Shown in pieces: positions 33,802-46,100 of a DNA stretch of 64,000 bases. Location: positions 11,580,694 to 11,644,693 of the forward strand of contig NC_089285.1 of NCBI RefSeq assembly GCF_963678975.1, written 5' to 3'. The stretch comes from Dysidea avara. Taxonomy: Eukaryota > Porifera > Demospongiae > Dictyoceratida > Dysideidae. Below the pieces are notes generated by a model. It was not told the DNA's origin. It saw only the letters and a list, made by a program, of their open reading frames with translations, and did no database searches. Position 1 is the stretch's first letter. Each line of letters opens with the position of its first letter. A program made the translations under genes and the position numbers.

Positions 33802-34125
33802 TAGTCTTGTGCCCAGCCGGGCTCGCGCTAATGTGCAAACACCGTCTGGTGACAATGCTCGAGTTTCTTGGGCCCGGAAGTGCGATCCAGCCAAAATATT
33901 GGCTGGCCAATCAGAATCGAGGAGTTGCACAATTGCATGAATGTATTGGAAGTGGACAAAAAGCAGACTATTTAAAGCCGTTTATTAGAAGTCCCCTAGA
34001 CTATTCAAGATGTTGTCAAGTTGTTTTTTCGGTTTCATCTTGTGAATCGTGACTCGACGTTTCACCAGAACCCAAGAAACTCGACCATTGTCACCAGACG
34101 GTGTTTGCGCATTAGTGCGAGACTA
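33802..34125. mobile_element. 324-bp MITE with TAGTCT ends and 9-bp duplication
   Basis: Inverted termini share TAGTCT and then a long block including GCAAACACCGTCTGGTGACA and TCGAGTTTCTTGGG. A perfect 9-bp duplication, GTCCTGCAT, flanks it (33793-33801, 34126-34134). Terminal sequence and duplication length match the RecQ/DUF6589 element at 8699-13886, so this may be a non-autonomous relative mobilised by the same kind of enzyme (inference). Confidence 0.9.
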
Positions 34126-34529
34126 GTCCTGCATCACATTTGTCATAGGATCCACCATATACTGATTTTTTCTATCCTTTCATGCAATTTGCCAGAGTGT
34201 TCTTCCTTGCAGGAGTAACGACATACAGTAACACTAAATAAACAGTGCAAAAATTAGCTAAACACAATAATAGCTACAAGCAAGAACAGCTGGACATATT
34301 ACAACAATACAAAACCGAACAACACTAAAGTGATGATAAACACAAGCAAGTCATTAATGAACTCACAAGAACATGTAATGGTTCCATTCATAGTCTTTCA
34401 TGAACAGAGGGTGTTTTAAACTGTCCACGTCGTCTTCAGATAGCTACGTAAAATATTTTTAATGTTGCAGTTATGATAAAATGGCTAAAATTTATAAGAT
34501 TGTGGATCCTCGATAACCTATATATCATC

Positions 34530-36284
34530 AGATTCTAATCAAACAGATTGGAGCCTATGCATATTGTGTCAAGAAAATACATCCAGGAGGCTATTCTCAG
34601 CTATCGCTATTGATCAGGTTCATGAACAAAATAATGCATCAGTAAAAGGTGATAGCGGTGCAGTGGGCTTAGCAGAGAATCCAGCTGTTTTACATCAATG
34701 GATGGTTATCTGGTTCAGAAATGGCTCATTTAATTGACAAATTTGAATGTTCTATTCAAAAGTCGCAGAGTCAAGATTTTTGTCATCATGAACAGAAGAA
34801 ACATCTGCAGGTAGTTGTACAAGATGTGAAATCATTGAAGAAGATAGAGGTTGTTACCTTTAATAGGATCTGTTATTGGTACATTTTGATTAACTAACCT
34901 TTTAGTTACATACAATTCATATTGGTCACCTCCCAGTGTCTCAATACAGCACACTGTGTCTGCCACTGCAGAGTCTACAGTGTTTCATACAGCAAATGGG
35001 GAATCCTTTTGCTGAATGTAGTGATGATCTTGTTTTGAATAGCAGAAACATTGTAGACTCTTGCAATATCAGACAGTGCACTGTATTGAAACACTGGGAC
35101 ATGACCAGTATGAATTGTACATCACTGAAAGGTTAGTTAAGTATCAACAATGGATCCTATTAAAGGTACAACCTCTGTCTCTTCAGCCAACTTCCAGTCA
35201 AAGGGAAATCACAGCTGCAACTAAAGTCTTTAGAGTTGGTTGTTCTCTTTTTCTAGACTGTATGTAGCCTCTCAAACACGCAATGGTGATTTGGATGAAT
35301 TTTTTTAAGCATGAAAAATCAGTCTTATCTACCATCACTATCACAAATGGGTAAATTGAGAACTGGAAAGAAGTCAGATCTATTGTGCTGTTTAGAAGAA
35401 GCCAATTCTGTAAATAATCATTGTTTATCACCCACAGTACAAGTGAGCATTCTTGATGGTGTAGCTGCTGCAACCTGGTACCGCAAGGACATTTGATGAT
35501 TTTACCAAATGTGTTTTTATATCCTAAGTCACAACACAACTTCAGAATTTGCTCAGATTAGACATAATCTGGGACGTTTATCAACCAGATAGCTTGAAAA
35601 CAGATGCTCGAACACAAGAGGGAAAGGTATAAGGAGACGTGTTGAGCATTCTAGCACAATCCCAGGTAATTGGCAGGAATTTCTTCGAATCAATGACAAC
35701 AAAAAATTAACTATTTTTATTTCTTGCAATGTTAAGTGTAGCTTGCATTAAAACCAACAAAGAATTTATCACAACTCAAGATTCTGGAGCGCTGTGCGTA
35801 AATCATCCAGATGTTTCAGATTTAGCTCCATGCACACATGAAGAGGCCGATACTAGAATCATTCTTCACTAGAGGATGCAGCAAGAAAAGAATACAAACC
35901 AGTATTGATACGTACAGTTGACACTGATGTTGTAGTTCTAGCTATTGCAGCAGTTGATCATCCAGACATTTCAGAATTGTGATAAGGAGCATGTCAATGA
36001 AGCCAGAAAGGAGCTCTTCACTTGCAAAAGGTAGAGCAATAGATGCCTTTCCTCCAACACCGGCTGCCCTCATACAGCACATCAAAAAGAGCTGTATACC
36101 AAGCTGGAGCCAAGCAATGATTGCATTTCCAGTGCTTCCATTATCAAATACCTGGGGATGGTGCAGAAATGTAGGAGAAGGCTGGGAAGTATACTGGACA
36201 GCATTACCAGAGGTATCACAAGTGTGTAGGGAACTTATATGCTGCGGATGTAAGAAAGGATGTCAGGGACGATGCAAATGTTGA
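34530..36284 (+). pseudogene. Decayed HEEADTR-family transposon protein
   Basis: Pieces in several frames keep the order of a family common in cnidarian and sponge genomes (recollection): QQMGNPFAECSDDLVLNSRN (about 34995), GDLDEF (about 35290), LSQMGKLRTGKKSDLL (about 35338), APCTHEEADTRIILH (about 35830-35870), RTVDTDVVVLAIAA, HVNEARKELFTCK, WGWCRNVGEGWEVYWTALPE and a Cys-rich end CCGCKKGCQGRCKC (stop about 36282). EADTR and DTDVVVLA suggest a PIN/FEN-like acidic active site (inference). Stops and shifts are frequent. The segment between DTDVVVLA and HVNEARK is shorter than I expect, implying an internal deletion. Confidence 0.65.
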
Positions 36285-36869
36285 TTGGTTGCATTGCAGT
36301 GTACCATGCTTTGTTTTTGTGGTGGACTATGTGGTGAATGATATTACCTTCTTACTATAATGATTGTTTACATTTGCCTTTGTTAATTAGTTAAAGAAAT
36401 AGCCATACAATGCCTTTATATTAATTTCCTTAATGAAATAGTACAGGAATACATCACATGTTTAACACAGAACTGTATATATAACATATTCATTAATAAT
36501 TGCGGGGACGTGTAATTTTTAAAATAATAAATAGTCCATAACTCAAGAACAGATTAAGCTATGGACTTGGAATAAACATTGAAATGTTCTGCTCGATGAG
36601 ACCTATAATTTGGTACCTTACTTTTAAATGTTAGATTAATCCTACATAATATATTGGCAAATAACCTTATTTTTCAACATTAATATGGCTGTAAAGGTCA
36701 CTAAAGGTCAAATCTGAGATGCCCCTATAACTAAAAATTTTCATAAGGGTAAAATCTACCATTGTGCCAATTTTTATGCTTTTATCATCAAAAGCACGAT
36801 TCTTTCACCAATCTGCTGTACTAAGTCAACTATCCTGAAGTTGTTGTTCCTGGCTGGGTTTGGCTCAGC
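36285..36869. other. No supported feature
   Basis: AT-rich spacer between the decayed gene and a small two-exon gene. Confidence 0.4.
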
Positions 36870-37310
36870 ATGCTTGTGCTTGTCGTCACTGGGTGTATGA
36901 TACTGGTGTGCCTCTGTCAGAAACTTTGCAGCCTAGGTCGCAGCAACCCTGCCCCTATTGTGTCTGCTCCTACACCCTCTGGAATACTTCCTGTTTTGAA
37001 TCCTGTTCCTCCTACTGCACTGCCACAGCCGTTAAGTGTCAACTTATCAGACGAGCAGTTCACTGAGTTGCTCAGGAAGCTCACCGTCGTAGAGAGACAG
37101 AGCGAGGACTGTGATATGAATGATGCTGACATGGATGACGACAATGGATCCTCTGTCTCTCGTTCGCGTTCCCGTCCTCGCCAGAACAGGTAAAAAATCT
37201 TTGCTTGTGATATTGTAAACGTTCTTCCAACATATAGGAATAGGGATAATCAATCACATTGGTCACGGCAAAGTCATGAGGCTGGATCACATGATAGGAA
37301 GCGGAAATAA
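36870..37310 (+). CDS. Small two-exon gene, unknown (about 130 residues)
   Basis: Exon 1 is 36870-37189 and exon 2 is 37238-37310. They join in phase at GT-AG with an intron of 48 bp. The predicted start MLVLVVTGCMILVCLCQKL is hydrophobic and could be a signal or anchor segment. However, an acceptor-like GGCTCAG just before it means the true start may lie upstream. The rest is Pro-rich (PAPIVSAPTPSGILPVL), then an EQFTELLRKL helix, acidic DMNDADMDDDNGSS and an Arg/Ser basic tail. It may be the first gene of the following transposon-like unit. Function not recognised. Confidence 0.45.
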
Positions 37311-37876
37311 GGTACTAATATGGTTAATATGTTGCTGTGAAAAAGGGGGAAGGCATGGCTAATATATTTTAGCTTTATCTTCATGGGTGTCATCATATTA
37401 ATGTGCAATAATCGAGACAGAATTTGCAAAAAAGACTTTCCAATTGTGTGCATCTGATAACCTATAACTTGTGTTGTGGATAAGGCCAGGCAAACATCCA
37501 CAAAAATTTGGATTTCCATGCAGGCTGGAGGTCATTGTTCATTATAAAAGAAAATACTCAAAATCAAGCTAAATTTTCTCTAGTATGCTCTTCAGTGTTC
37601 CAATTATGATCTCAGCACATAACAAAACAGCAAGAAAGAGCTTATTGAAAAAATCGCATACTTTTTTAAAATTGATGTTATTACATAAATCGATAGGGCA
37701 ACTATTAACCTTCCTTTTTGTGAAGTTTCACACTCATAGCTATTTGCTACAAAGAGATATACACCATTACACTGCACCATGTAGCGATTTCACAGTACGC
37801 ATAACACGGACCAACTTACAAACGAGCAGATTTGTTCTCAATCATTTCCCCGTCTTTTCCGCGCCAACCCTTTAAA

Positions 37877-40525
37877 ATGGCTAGTTCGTCAAAAAAACCC
37901 AGTGTTCTTTCCGCTATTAACTCTATGTCCAGTGATGGCTTAGTGTGACTGTCTAACAGTGTTTACGCACAGTTATTACTTTGGCAATGATGACAGCGAT
38001 GATGACATAAGCGGTGATGAGCTGGACTTCGGTAAAGAAATGTTTGCTGGAATGCCTTAAATGTTTTGAATCACTTACCGCACTGAAACACCTAAGAAGC
38101 GAAAGAAGGTCACAGAACCTGCTAATGGTGACCAGGTCATAGTGCAGATATGAAGCTGGTGAATTAGAATTCAGCGAGCAAGGTAATTGATGTGCTGTAA
38201 TCATACTGTGAAATGTTTAAAATAAAACAATATCATAGGACTGTTTGAAGATTTCGATATTCCTAATTCTCAGTCCAGTGTCATTGATCACTCTTCAAGG
38301 ACTAACAGTGACGACCATGACAATCCTTTGTCTACTAGTAGACATATTCCTGTAAGTCCTGCCAATACTATCCCCAGTTGTGGAGACCAGCAGCAGGTTG
38401 GTGGAGCTCCATTCCAGCAGCAACTCAGTCAACATCAATCCGCTGCCAGCTATTTTAGTTGCCACCCATGTCACCCAACTGTCTCCTCACTGGGTAGCCT
38501 GGATGGAACTGAGTTATCATCTGTGCAGTATGCACATGGCAGTGGTTACTCACCTTGTAATGATTGGCTTGAAAGCAGTCCATCATTTCACTCATTTGGC
38601 AGTCCACTATCACCACTCCAGTTTACTGAGTCACCTCAAACCCTGTCACATGCTGAGTACCCATCAATTACCACTCAACAATCACTGGGTAACTCACCAG
38701 TTGGCCATTCGCTTTCCAGTTCTCCTCAGTCTCTTTCTATCAGTAGAAGTCAGTTATTTGTTAATTCTCACTCACACAACAATGGTCCATTTGGCTCGTT
38801 TGCTGCCAGTTCCTCTGTCTGCATAGGTAGTGTTAGCACACATCAATATACAAGTGGGCCAACTACTCAATCCCCTGTAAATAGTCACTCAGAATTGACC
38901 AGTACTACAGCAAATGTACCTGTCTTCAGCACTCCTACGATTAACACAGCAGATGTACCTGTCTCCAGCACGCCTACCAGGAGGGTAAACGCCATTAGTA
39001 GATGAAGCAATGCCACAGTATCAGTGAGAAGAGAGCCTGAAACTTGTGAAGGTGCACGTTTGACTGAAGAGGAAAAGTGTGCTAAGTTTCTGGATAAAAC
39101 CTGTGGTTACAAGCTGGTAAACAAAAAGAGTCCCTGCAGCTCCCAATTTTCAATGGAGTATATTCTAGATATCCGAGCACAGGCTGCTTTACTGTCACAT
39201 GATCAATTGGACATGGCATTGATGGGTGGCATAATGGCTGGAATGAACAAGAACAAAGACATAACACATGGACAACGCAAAGTTGGCTCGAGACAAAGAA
39301 CTTACACAGAACATTCACACAATGGTTTACCTGTTTGTGTTGTCACTTTTGCATTTCTGCATGGAATTGGACAGAGGTACAGACTATCAGCCATTACGGA
39401 ACACTATGCTGCAAACGGTTTGACTCCCAGAGTGCACAAAAACACAGGACGACTTCCTGCAAATGCAATGACATGATCAACAATTAGCCATTGTCAGGCT
39501 CTTACAGAACTATGCAGAAGAGAACGCAATACTTCTACCCGGTAGAATCCCTGGGTACAAGCGAGGTGATATCAAGTTGTTGCCATCCAGCTGCAGTAAA
39601 AGGGTGAGTATAATAATACTACACAAACCATGCAGCAAGTTACTGTTTGTCTGCGAGACTTGATAAAATTTTTATTATTTTATAGGATTAACAGTGTGCC
39701 AACTGACCTGTGTTGGACATGCCAGACCAATAGTACATTAATAATGAGGGCTGTCAACACGTCTGATGAAGAAAAGTCACAGGTAGTAATAATAGTAGTA
39801 CCATACACTGTTATAAACACAGAAATACATTCTTTACCACATACATTGTTTCTTTTTAGACCACCAAACAAGCGGAAAGCCATCTCAAGATCGTTAAATC
39901 AGAGAGATCACATTATCGTAAAGTATGTGAAAAGAGCAGTGACACTGTAAAGAACTTGTTTCCATCTGGAATTCCTTCACCCGGTGCAAATATTCAACCT
40001 AAGACAAACAAAGGCTGTATCCATTATAGCTTCGACATGGCCCAACAGGTACATACAGTTGTACTTCCCTGTGCAATATTCGGTGACTTTTCCCTATGTA
40101 TGTATGTACATAGATTCACTATCCTAGTGACCCTCTACAACCGGGACCCATTTACTTCTTGACACCAAGAAAGTGTGCCATTTTTGGGGTGTGCTGTGAA
40201 GCTATTCCCTGCCAGGTAAGAATCTGTACATGCAGTATAATATGATTACACTATAACCTTACAATTTACAGCATATTTTCAACACACTATAATATTTCAG
40301 TTAGATGACTGTATTGTGAACAACTTTCAGTATACAGCAGAACAAAATTCACATAAATTTCTCTACAGATCATTTACCTGATTGATGAGGCATCAAATGT
40401 GGGCAAGGGTGGAAATGTCATCATATCTATGCTTCACCACTTCTTAGACCACCACAGCCTTGGGGAAACATTCGTACATTTCCACGTGGATAACTGCACA
40501 GGACAAAACAAAAACATTGTAATGC
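37877..40525 (+). pseudogene. DUF7869-like transposon protein, truncated by the palindrome repeat
   Basis: It starts near MASSSKKPSVLSAINSMSS (37877). Then come acidic exons (GNDDSDDDISGDEL), a long Ser-rich exon (about 38240-39005), EEEKCAKFLDKTCGYKL, CVVTFAFLHGIGQRYRL, then exons 39686-39783 (DLCWTCQTNSTLIMRA), about 39861-40047 (HYSFDMAQQ), 40117-40216 (PSDPLQPGPIYFLTPRKC) and 40369-40525 (HVDNCTGQNKN). Blocks and order match the family I know as DUF7869. The DNCTGQNKN Asp may be part of an RNase-H-like active site (inference). Stops or shifts occur near 37945, 39003 and 39475. Coding similarity stops at about 40525, where the palindromic repeat block begins. Confidence 0.72.
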
Positions 40526-42140
40526 TCAACATAACATTAAAGATTCTACACATTTCTAGAGCATTTTGCAGCTTATCCCTTTGATTGGAAACAAAATAAA
40601 GCAGAATAAATGCCGGGTATACTTTTCTATGTCACCTTTGCAATGACCAGTGATAAAATTTAATTTCAACGTTAGCAGTACAAAAGAGCGTTTCCAACAT
40701 GTTGGAAACATCACTAGTGATTGCTGATGTAGCCATTGCTGAAGTGATATAGAAAAGCAACAAAAGGCTCTAGAAATGTGTAGAATTTTCAAATGTGATG
40801 TTGAGCAGTACAAAAGGACATTTCCAACATGAAGTATCACTAGTAATTGCTGAGGTGATATGCATTTATTCTGCTTTATTTAATTTCCGCCCTGTGGGAA
40901 AACTGTAAAAGGTTCTAGAAATGTGCAGAATTATAAATGTTATGTTGAGCAGTACAAAAGAGCGTTTCCACCATGTTGGAATATAACTGAGGTGACATAG
41001 AAAAGTATACCGTGCATTATTCTCATTTTCCACCTGTGAGAAAAGCTGAAAAGTGCTCTAGAAATGTGTAGAATTTTAAAAGTTATGTTTAAAAGATTGT
41101 TTCCAACATGTTGGAATATAACTTGTCATTGTATACCAAGCATTTGTTCCACTCTCTTTAATTTCCGACCAGTGGGAAAAGCTGTAAAATGCTCTAGAAA
41201 TGCGTAGAAATTTAATGTGCTGTTGAGCAGTACAAAAGACATGTTGGAGTATCACTGGTCATCGTAAAGGTGGCATAGAAAAGTATACCCGGCATTTATT
41301 CTGCTTTATTTTGTTTCCAAACAAAGGGATAAGCTGCAAAATGCTCTAGAAATGTGTAGAATTTATAATGTTATGTTGAGCATTACAAAAGAGTTTTTCC
41401 AACATGTTGGAATATAACTAGTCATTGCTGGGGTGATACAGAAAAGTATACTTTAATTTCCGACCTGTGGGAAAAGAAGCAACATGCTCTAGAAGTGTAT
41501 CAATTTTCATTGAGACGTTGAGCAGCACATAAAATCGTTTCCAACATGGTGGAGTATCACTAGTCATTGCTGAGGTGATATAGAAAAGTATACCCTGCAT
41601 TTATGCTGCTTTATTTAATTTCCGACCTGTGGGAAAGCTGACCTGTGGGAAAGCTGCAAAAGGCTCCAGAATGTGTAGGATTTTAAATGTGATGTTGAGC
41701 AGTACAAAAGAGTGTTTCCAACATGTTGGAATATAACTAGTCATTACCGAGCTGATATAGAAAAGTATACCGTGCATTATTCTCATTTTACACCTGTGGG
41801 AAAAGCTGCAAAATCCTCTAGAAATGTGTAAAATGTTAGCAGTACAAAGAGTCTTTCCAACATGTTGGAATATAACTAGTCTTTGCTGAGGTGATATAGA
41901 AAAGTATACTTTGCCTTTTATTCTGCTTTATTTAATTCTGACCTGTGAGAAAAGCTTCAAAAATGTTCTTATAATGTGTAGAATTATAAATGTTGTGTAG
42001 AACCATACAAAAGAGTGTTTCCAACATGTTGGAATGTAACTAGTGTTTACTGAAGTGATATAGAAACGTATACCATGTATTTATACAATCATACAATGTT
42101 TTATGTGAAAAGCAAGTGTTAACTATCACATTTACAATCT
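40526..42140. repeat. Tandem array I of two-palindrome units (~150-170 bp)
   Basis: About nine units. Each has a TTTCCAACATGTTGGAATAT site, then CTAGTCATTGCTGAGGTGAT, AGAAAAGTATACC, a TTTCCGACCTGTGGGAAAAG site and GCTCTAGAAATGTGTAGAAT. One variant has both palindromes, others have one altered base (ACCATG, ACATGG). This is a diverged subfamily of the units at 50-63 kb. Confidence 0.9.
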
Positions 42141-42279
42141 AATGTAGAGTGACTCCTCAGCGCCATCATATGAAAATTGGTTTGCATTGCACATATAATG
42201 TATGTAACATATGTAACGTTGGCAATGTGTGTAACACATGTAACGTTCATGATGTGTGTAACATATATAACGTTGTTCT

Positions 42280-42480
42280 ATCGAACAAAGTTCAAAAGAT
42301 TAGAATCACTTCTAACATCTTTAAAGGTTCGATAGAATTCTACCCTTTTGTCCTATGTTAGATGTGATTCTAAGCTTTTGAACATTGTTCGATAGAATTC
42401 TATCCTTTTGTCCTAGTTCAAAAGATTAGAATCACGTCGAAAGTAGCACAAAAGGATAGAATTCTATCGAACAAAGCTAA
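42280..42480. repeat. Interleaved inverted motif pair
   Basis: Two motifs, TTCGATAGAATTCTA(C/T)CCTTTTGTCCTA and TTCAAAAGATTAGAATCAC, occur in direct and inverted orientation, giving nested hairpins. Just upstream (42197-42275) are repeated GTAACATATGTAACGTT and GTGTAACACATGTAACGTT palindromes. Confidence 0.8.
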
Positions 42481-42529
42481 TCTGAAAGTTTTTAGAATAG
42501 TTTGCAACAATTCCAACAGGTCGGAAACA

Positions 42530-43120
42530 AATGAAAAAGCACAATAAATAAAGTTTATTTAGTTGTTCATCACTTCATCAATGACTAGTTGTACTCCAAC
42601 ATGTTGGAAACAGTTCTTTGAACAACTCAACACAATAGTTAAGTGATAGAGTATTTTGCAGTTTATCCAACATGTCGGAATACATAATCTGGAAGTTTTT
42701 AGAATAGTTTGCAACAATTCCAACATGTTGGAAACAAATAAAAAGCCGAATAAATCAAGTTTATTTAGTTGTTCATCTCTTCATCAATGACTAGTTATAC
42801 TCCAACATGTTGGAAACAATCTTAAAAGTTCCTTTCTAATGTTTAACATTATGTAAATGTTTTAAGAATAGTTTGCAAAACTTCCAACACATTATTCTCG
42901 TTTTCCACCTGTGAGCAAAGCTGAAAAGTGCTCTAGAAATGTGTAGAATTTAAAACGTGATGTTTAGCAGTACAAAAGATTGTTTCCAACATGTTGGAAT
43001 ATAACTTGTCATTTCTGAGGTGATATTTAAAAGTATACCAAGCGTACGTTCCACTCTCTTTAATTTCCGACCAGTGGGAAAAGCTGTAAAATGCTCTTGA
43101 AATGTATACAATATACACTG
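42530..43120. repeat. Dispersed palindrome units, inverse orientation
   Basis: Five or more CCAACATGTTGG sites plus CCAACAGGTCGG partners (42510-43060). They sit 3' of gene A on its transcribed strand. Confidence 0.85.
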
Positions 43121-43125
43121 TTTGT

Positions 43126-46100
43126 TCAATGATGAAGTTTTTCGGCAGGAATAGCCGTAAATGATCCAATTTCGATGGGGTGCTTGTAGATGGGGTGCGT
43201 GCTTTCTTCCGGGTCAACATCGGTGACTTGGATTCTCACTTCATTCGGCATAAGCTTTACATTGTGACAGGTGGTTCCGTGGCACACATAGCCTTCTCCG
43301 CTGATTCCGTCGTCCAAAAAAAAGAATACTATATGTATATCATTAACTAATTACAGCAATAGAATGCATAAAGATTGTAATACTTTTCTCGCCATCCTCA
43401 AAGCTTATAATATTATCTGGTGGTTCTGCTGTTCCTTTTTGGCATTTATTTGCTAAAGCAAGTACAGAATCAATAATATTCGATCAAGTGTTAGCAAAGG
43501 TACAATAGTACAATGATGTATCTATACATCCAACAGGTCGGAATATAAACAAAGCTGAAAAATTCAAGTCATAAATTTCTACATAACCTTAGCAATGATT
43601 AGCTACACACGACAATATTTATAGTATTTTCTACTGCACAACAAAGGTCTGAGCATTCCTATAGAATTTTGCAGCATTTCCAACAGGTCGGAAATGAAAT
43701 AAAGCTCAATAAATTCAGTTCTACATCACTTCAGCTTTGACTAGTATACTCCAATGCGTTGGAATGTACACATGTATTCTTACTTGAACTTTGCTGTTCT
43801 GTGTCTTCTATAGGGGGAAAAGCCCAAATGAATTAACTGTACATAGTTACAGACATGCATTGCAATAGTTTATGGATATAAAGCATCCATAAATGATCGC
43901 AATATTTACCTAATTTCCTCTTTGGTCCTGTATAAAACAATTACATACTTAATAGCAGTTGTCTCTCAAACACATTAACATACTTGTTCTTAACTTTTTA
44001 CTCCAAGGTGTTGGCGGCTTCTCTGTAACAAAAAAAGAAGACATTATTACATCGATTCTAACAGTGTGAGTTGGACATAAGACCACTGGTATCAGCACAC
44101 CTCTGCTTGCAACCCAACAATGGGATCTCTATGCATTATGCATCACATAAACAATAAGCATTGAAACATGCAAAGCTGAGGTATCCATTATTGACTGTGG
44201 TCCATACTCCTGCCACAAGGTCCATTAAGCCAGAATATAAAGCATACGTAGTGTTCAAGCACATGATATACCTCATAAAGGTTCAGAAGAGGATGACTGG
44301 ACAGGCAATAAAAATAAGTGAGAGAAGTGTACATGTCACATGGGCATACACATACATATACTTATTTGAATGTGATTCCTAATTACTATAGTTTCACGTT
44401 GCCAGACTCTCCATCGTGGTACATATCAATTAGAAATTATAAGTGCCTACTCTAAAAGAAAGTCTCGTCTATTTCAGCATCACAAGTCATTCTTCACTCG
44501 TTCGAGGTGATCACCTAACAAAAGGGTGATTGGTTATAGAAATTATGGCCAACAACTAGATATTAAACACCACCACTTCCTGGTGTGAAGAATGCTCGAT
44601 ATGTGAAGAGATCAGATCCATTTTGGAATAGGTGTTTATGATAAGTGCCATAACGGAGAAGAAGCGGTCTGGCCATTTGACAGCACACCCAAGCAATAAC
44701 TCACCTTCAGTTATCACAGTATTAACCACAGGAGGAGGTTGACTATGAACAGTAGTGGCAGGCTGCGATGTTAACATGTCCTCAAGTCCTTTAGATGATA
44801 TAAACAGGCAATAAAAATAAGTGAGAGAAGTGTACATGTCACATGGGCATACACATACATATACTTATTTGAATGTGATTCCTAATTACTATAGTTTCAC
44901 GTTGCCAGACTCTCCATCGTGGTACATATCAATTAGAAATTATAAGTGCCTACTCTAAAAGAAAGTCTCGTCTATTTCAGCATCACAAGTCATTCTTCAC
45001 TCGTTCGAGGTGATCACCTAACAAAAGGGCGATTGGTTATAGAAATTATGGCCAACAACTAGATATTAAACACCACCACTTCCTGGTGTGAAGAATGCTC
45101 GATATGTGAAGAGATCAGATCCATTTTGGAATAGGTGTTTATGATAAGTGCCATAACGGAGAAGAAGCGGTCTGGCCATTTGACAGCACACCCAAGCAAT
45201 AACTCACCTTCAGTTATCACAGTATTAACCACAGGAGGAGGTTGACTATGAACAGTAGTGGCAGGCTGCGATGTTAACATGTCCTCAAGTCCTTTAGATG
45301 ATATAAACATGCATAGTACTACCTTGCTACAATGGAGCATAAAAATTTATCAGTTGGAAAAGCCAAACAACTTAACAGATAAAGTTATGTTTGTATCTCG
45401 TAACATTAAAAATTTACTTTCACCATTCTCCTCATTCCCTGATTCTTTAGGTGGTTCTTTAGGTTGTTCTTTAGGTTGTTCTATAAAGTTAAAGATAGCA
45501 ATGTTTGTATCTCGTAACATTAAAAGTTTATCTTGATCATCCTCCTCTGACTGTTCCTCTTTCTTCTGTTTTTCTATATAGTTAAAGATACCTTGATCAT
45601 CCTGCTCTGACTGTTCCTCTTTCTTCTGACCATGTTGTTCTCCTATATAGTTAAAGAATATGGAAAACCACACAATTCGTAACATTAAAAGTTTACCTTG
45701 ATCATCCTGCTCTGACTGTTCCTCTTTCTTCTGACCATGTTGTTCTTCTATATAGTTAAAGAATATGGAAAACCACACAATTCGTAACATTAAAAGTTTA
45801 CTTTGTTCATCTTCCTCTGACTCATGTTGTTCTATACAGTTAAAGAATATGGAAAACCACACAATTCGTAACATTAAAAGTTTACCTTGATCATCCTTCT
45901 CTGACTGTTCCTCTTTCTTCTGACCATGTTCATGTTCCTCTGACTCATGTTGTTCTATACAGTTAAAGAATATGGAAAACCACACAATTCGTAACATTAA
46001 AAGTTTACCTTGATCATCCTGCTCTGACTGTTCCTCTTTCTTCTGACCATGTTGTTCTTCTATATAGTTAAAGAATATGGAAAAGCATAAAATTGTTTCC

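Noticed and set aside
40526-42140. Short minus-strand frames resembling one another (for example near 40560-40840, 41418-41600 and 41601-41786)
   Set aside because: They follow the ~165-bp repeat unit, share its palindromes, and lack splice or start context.
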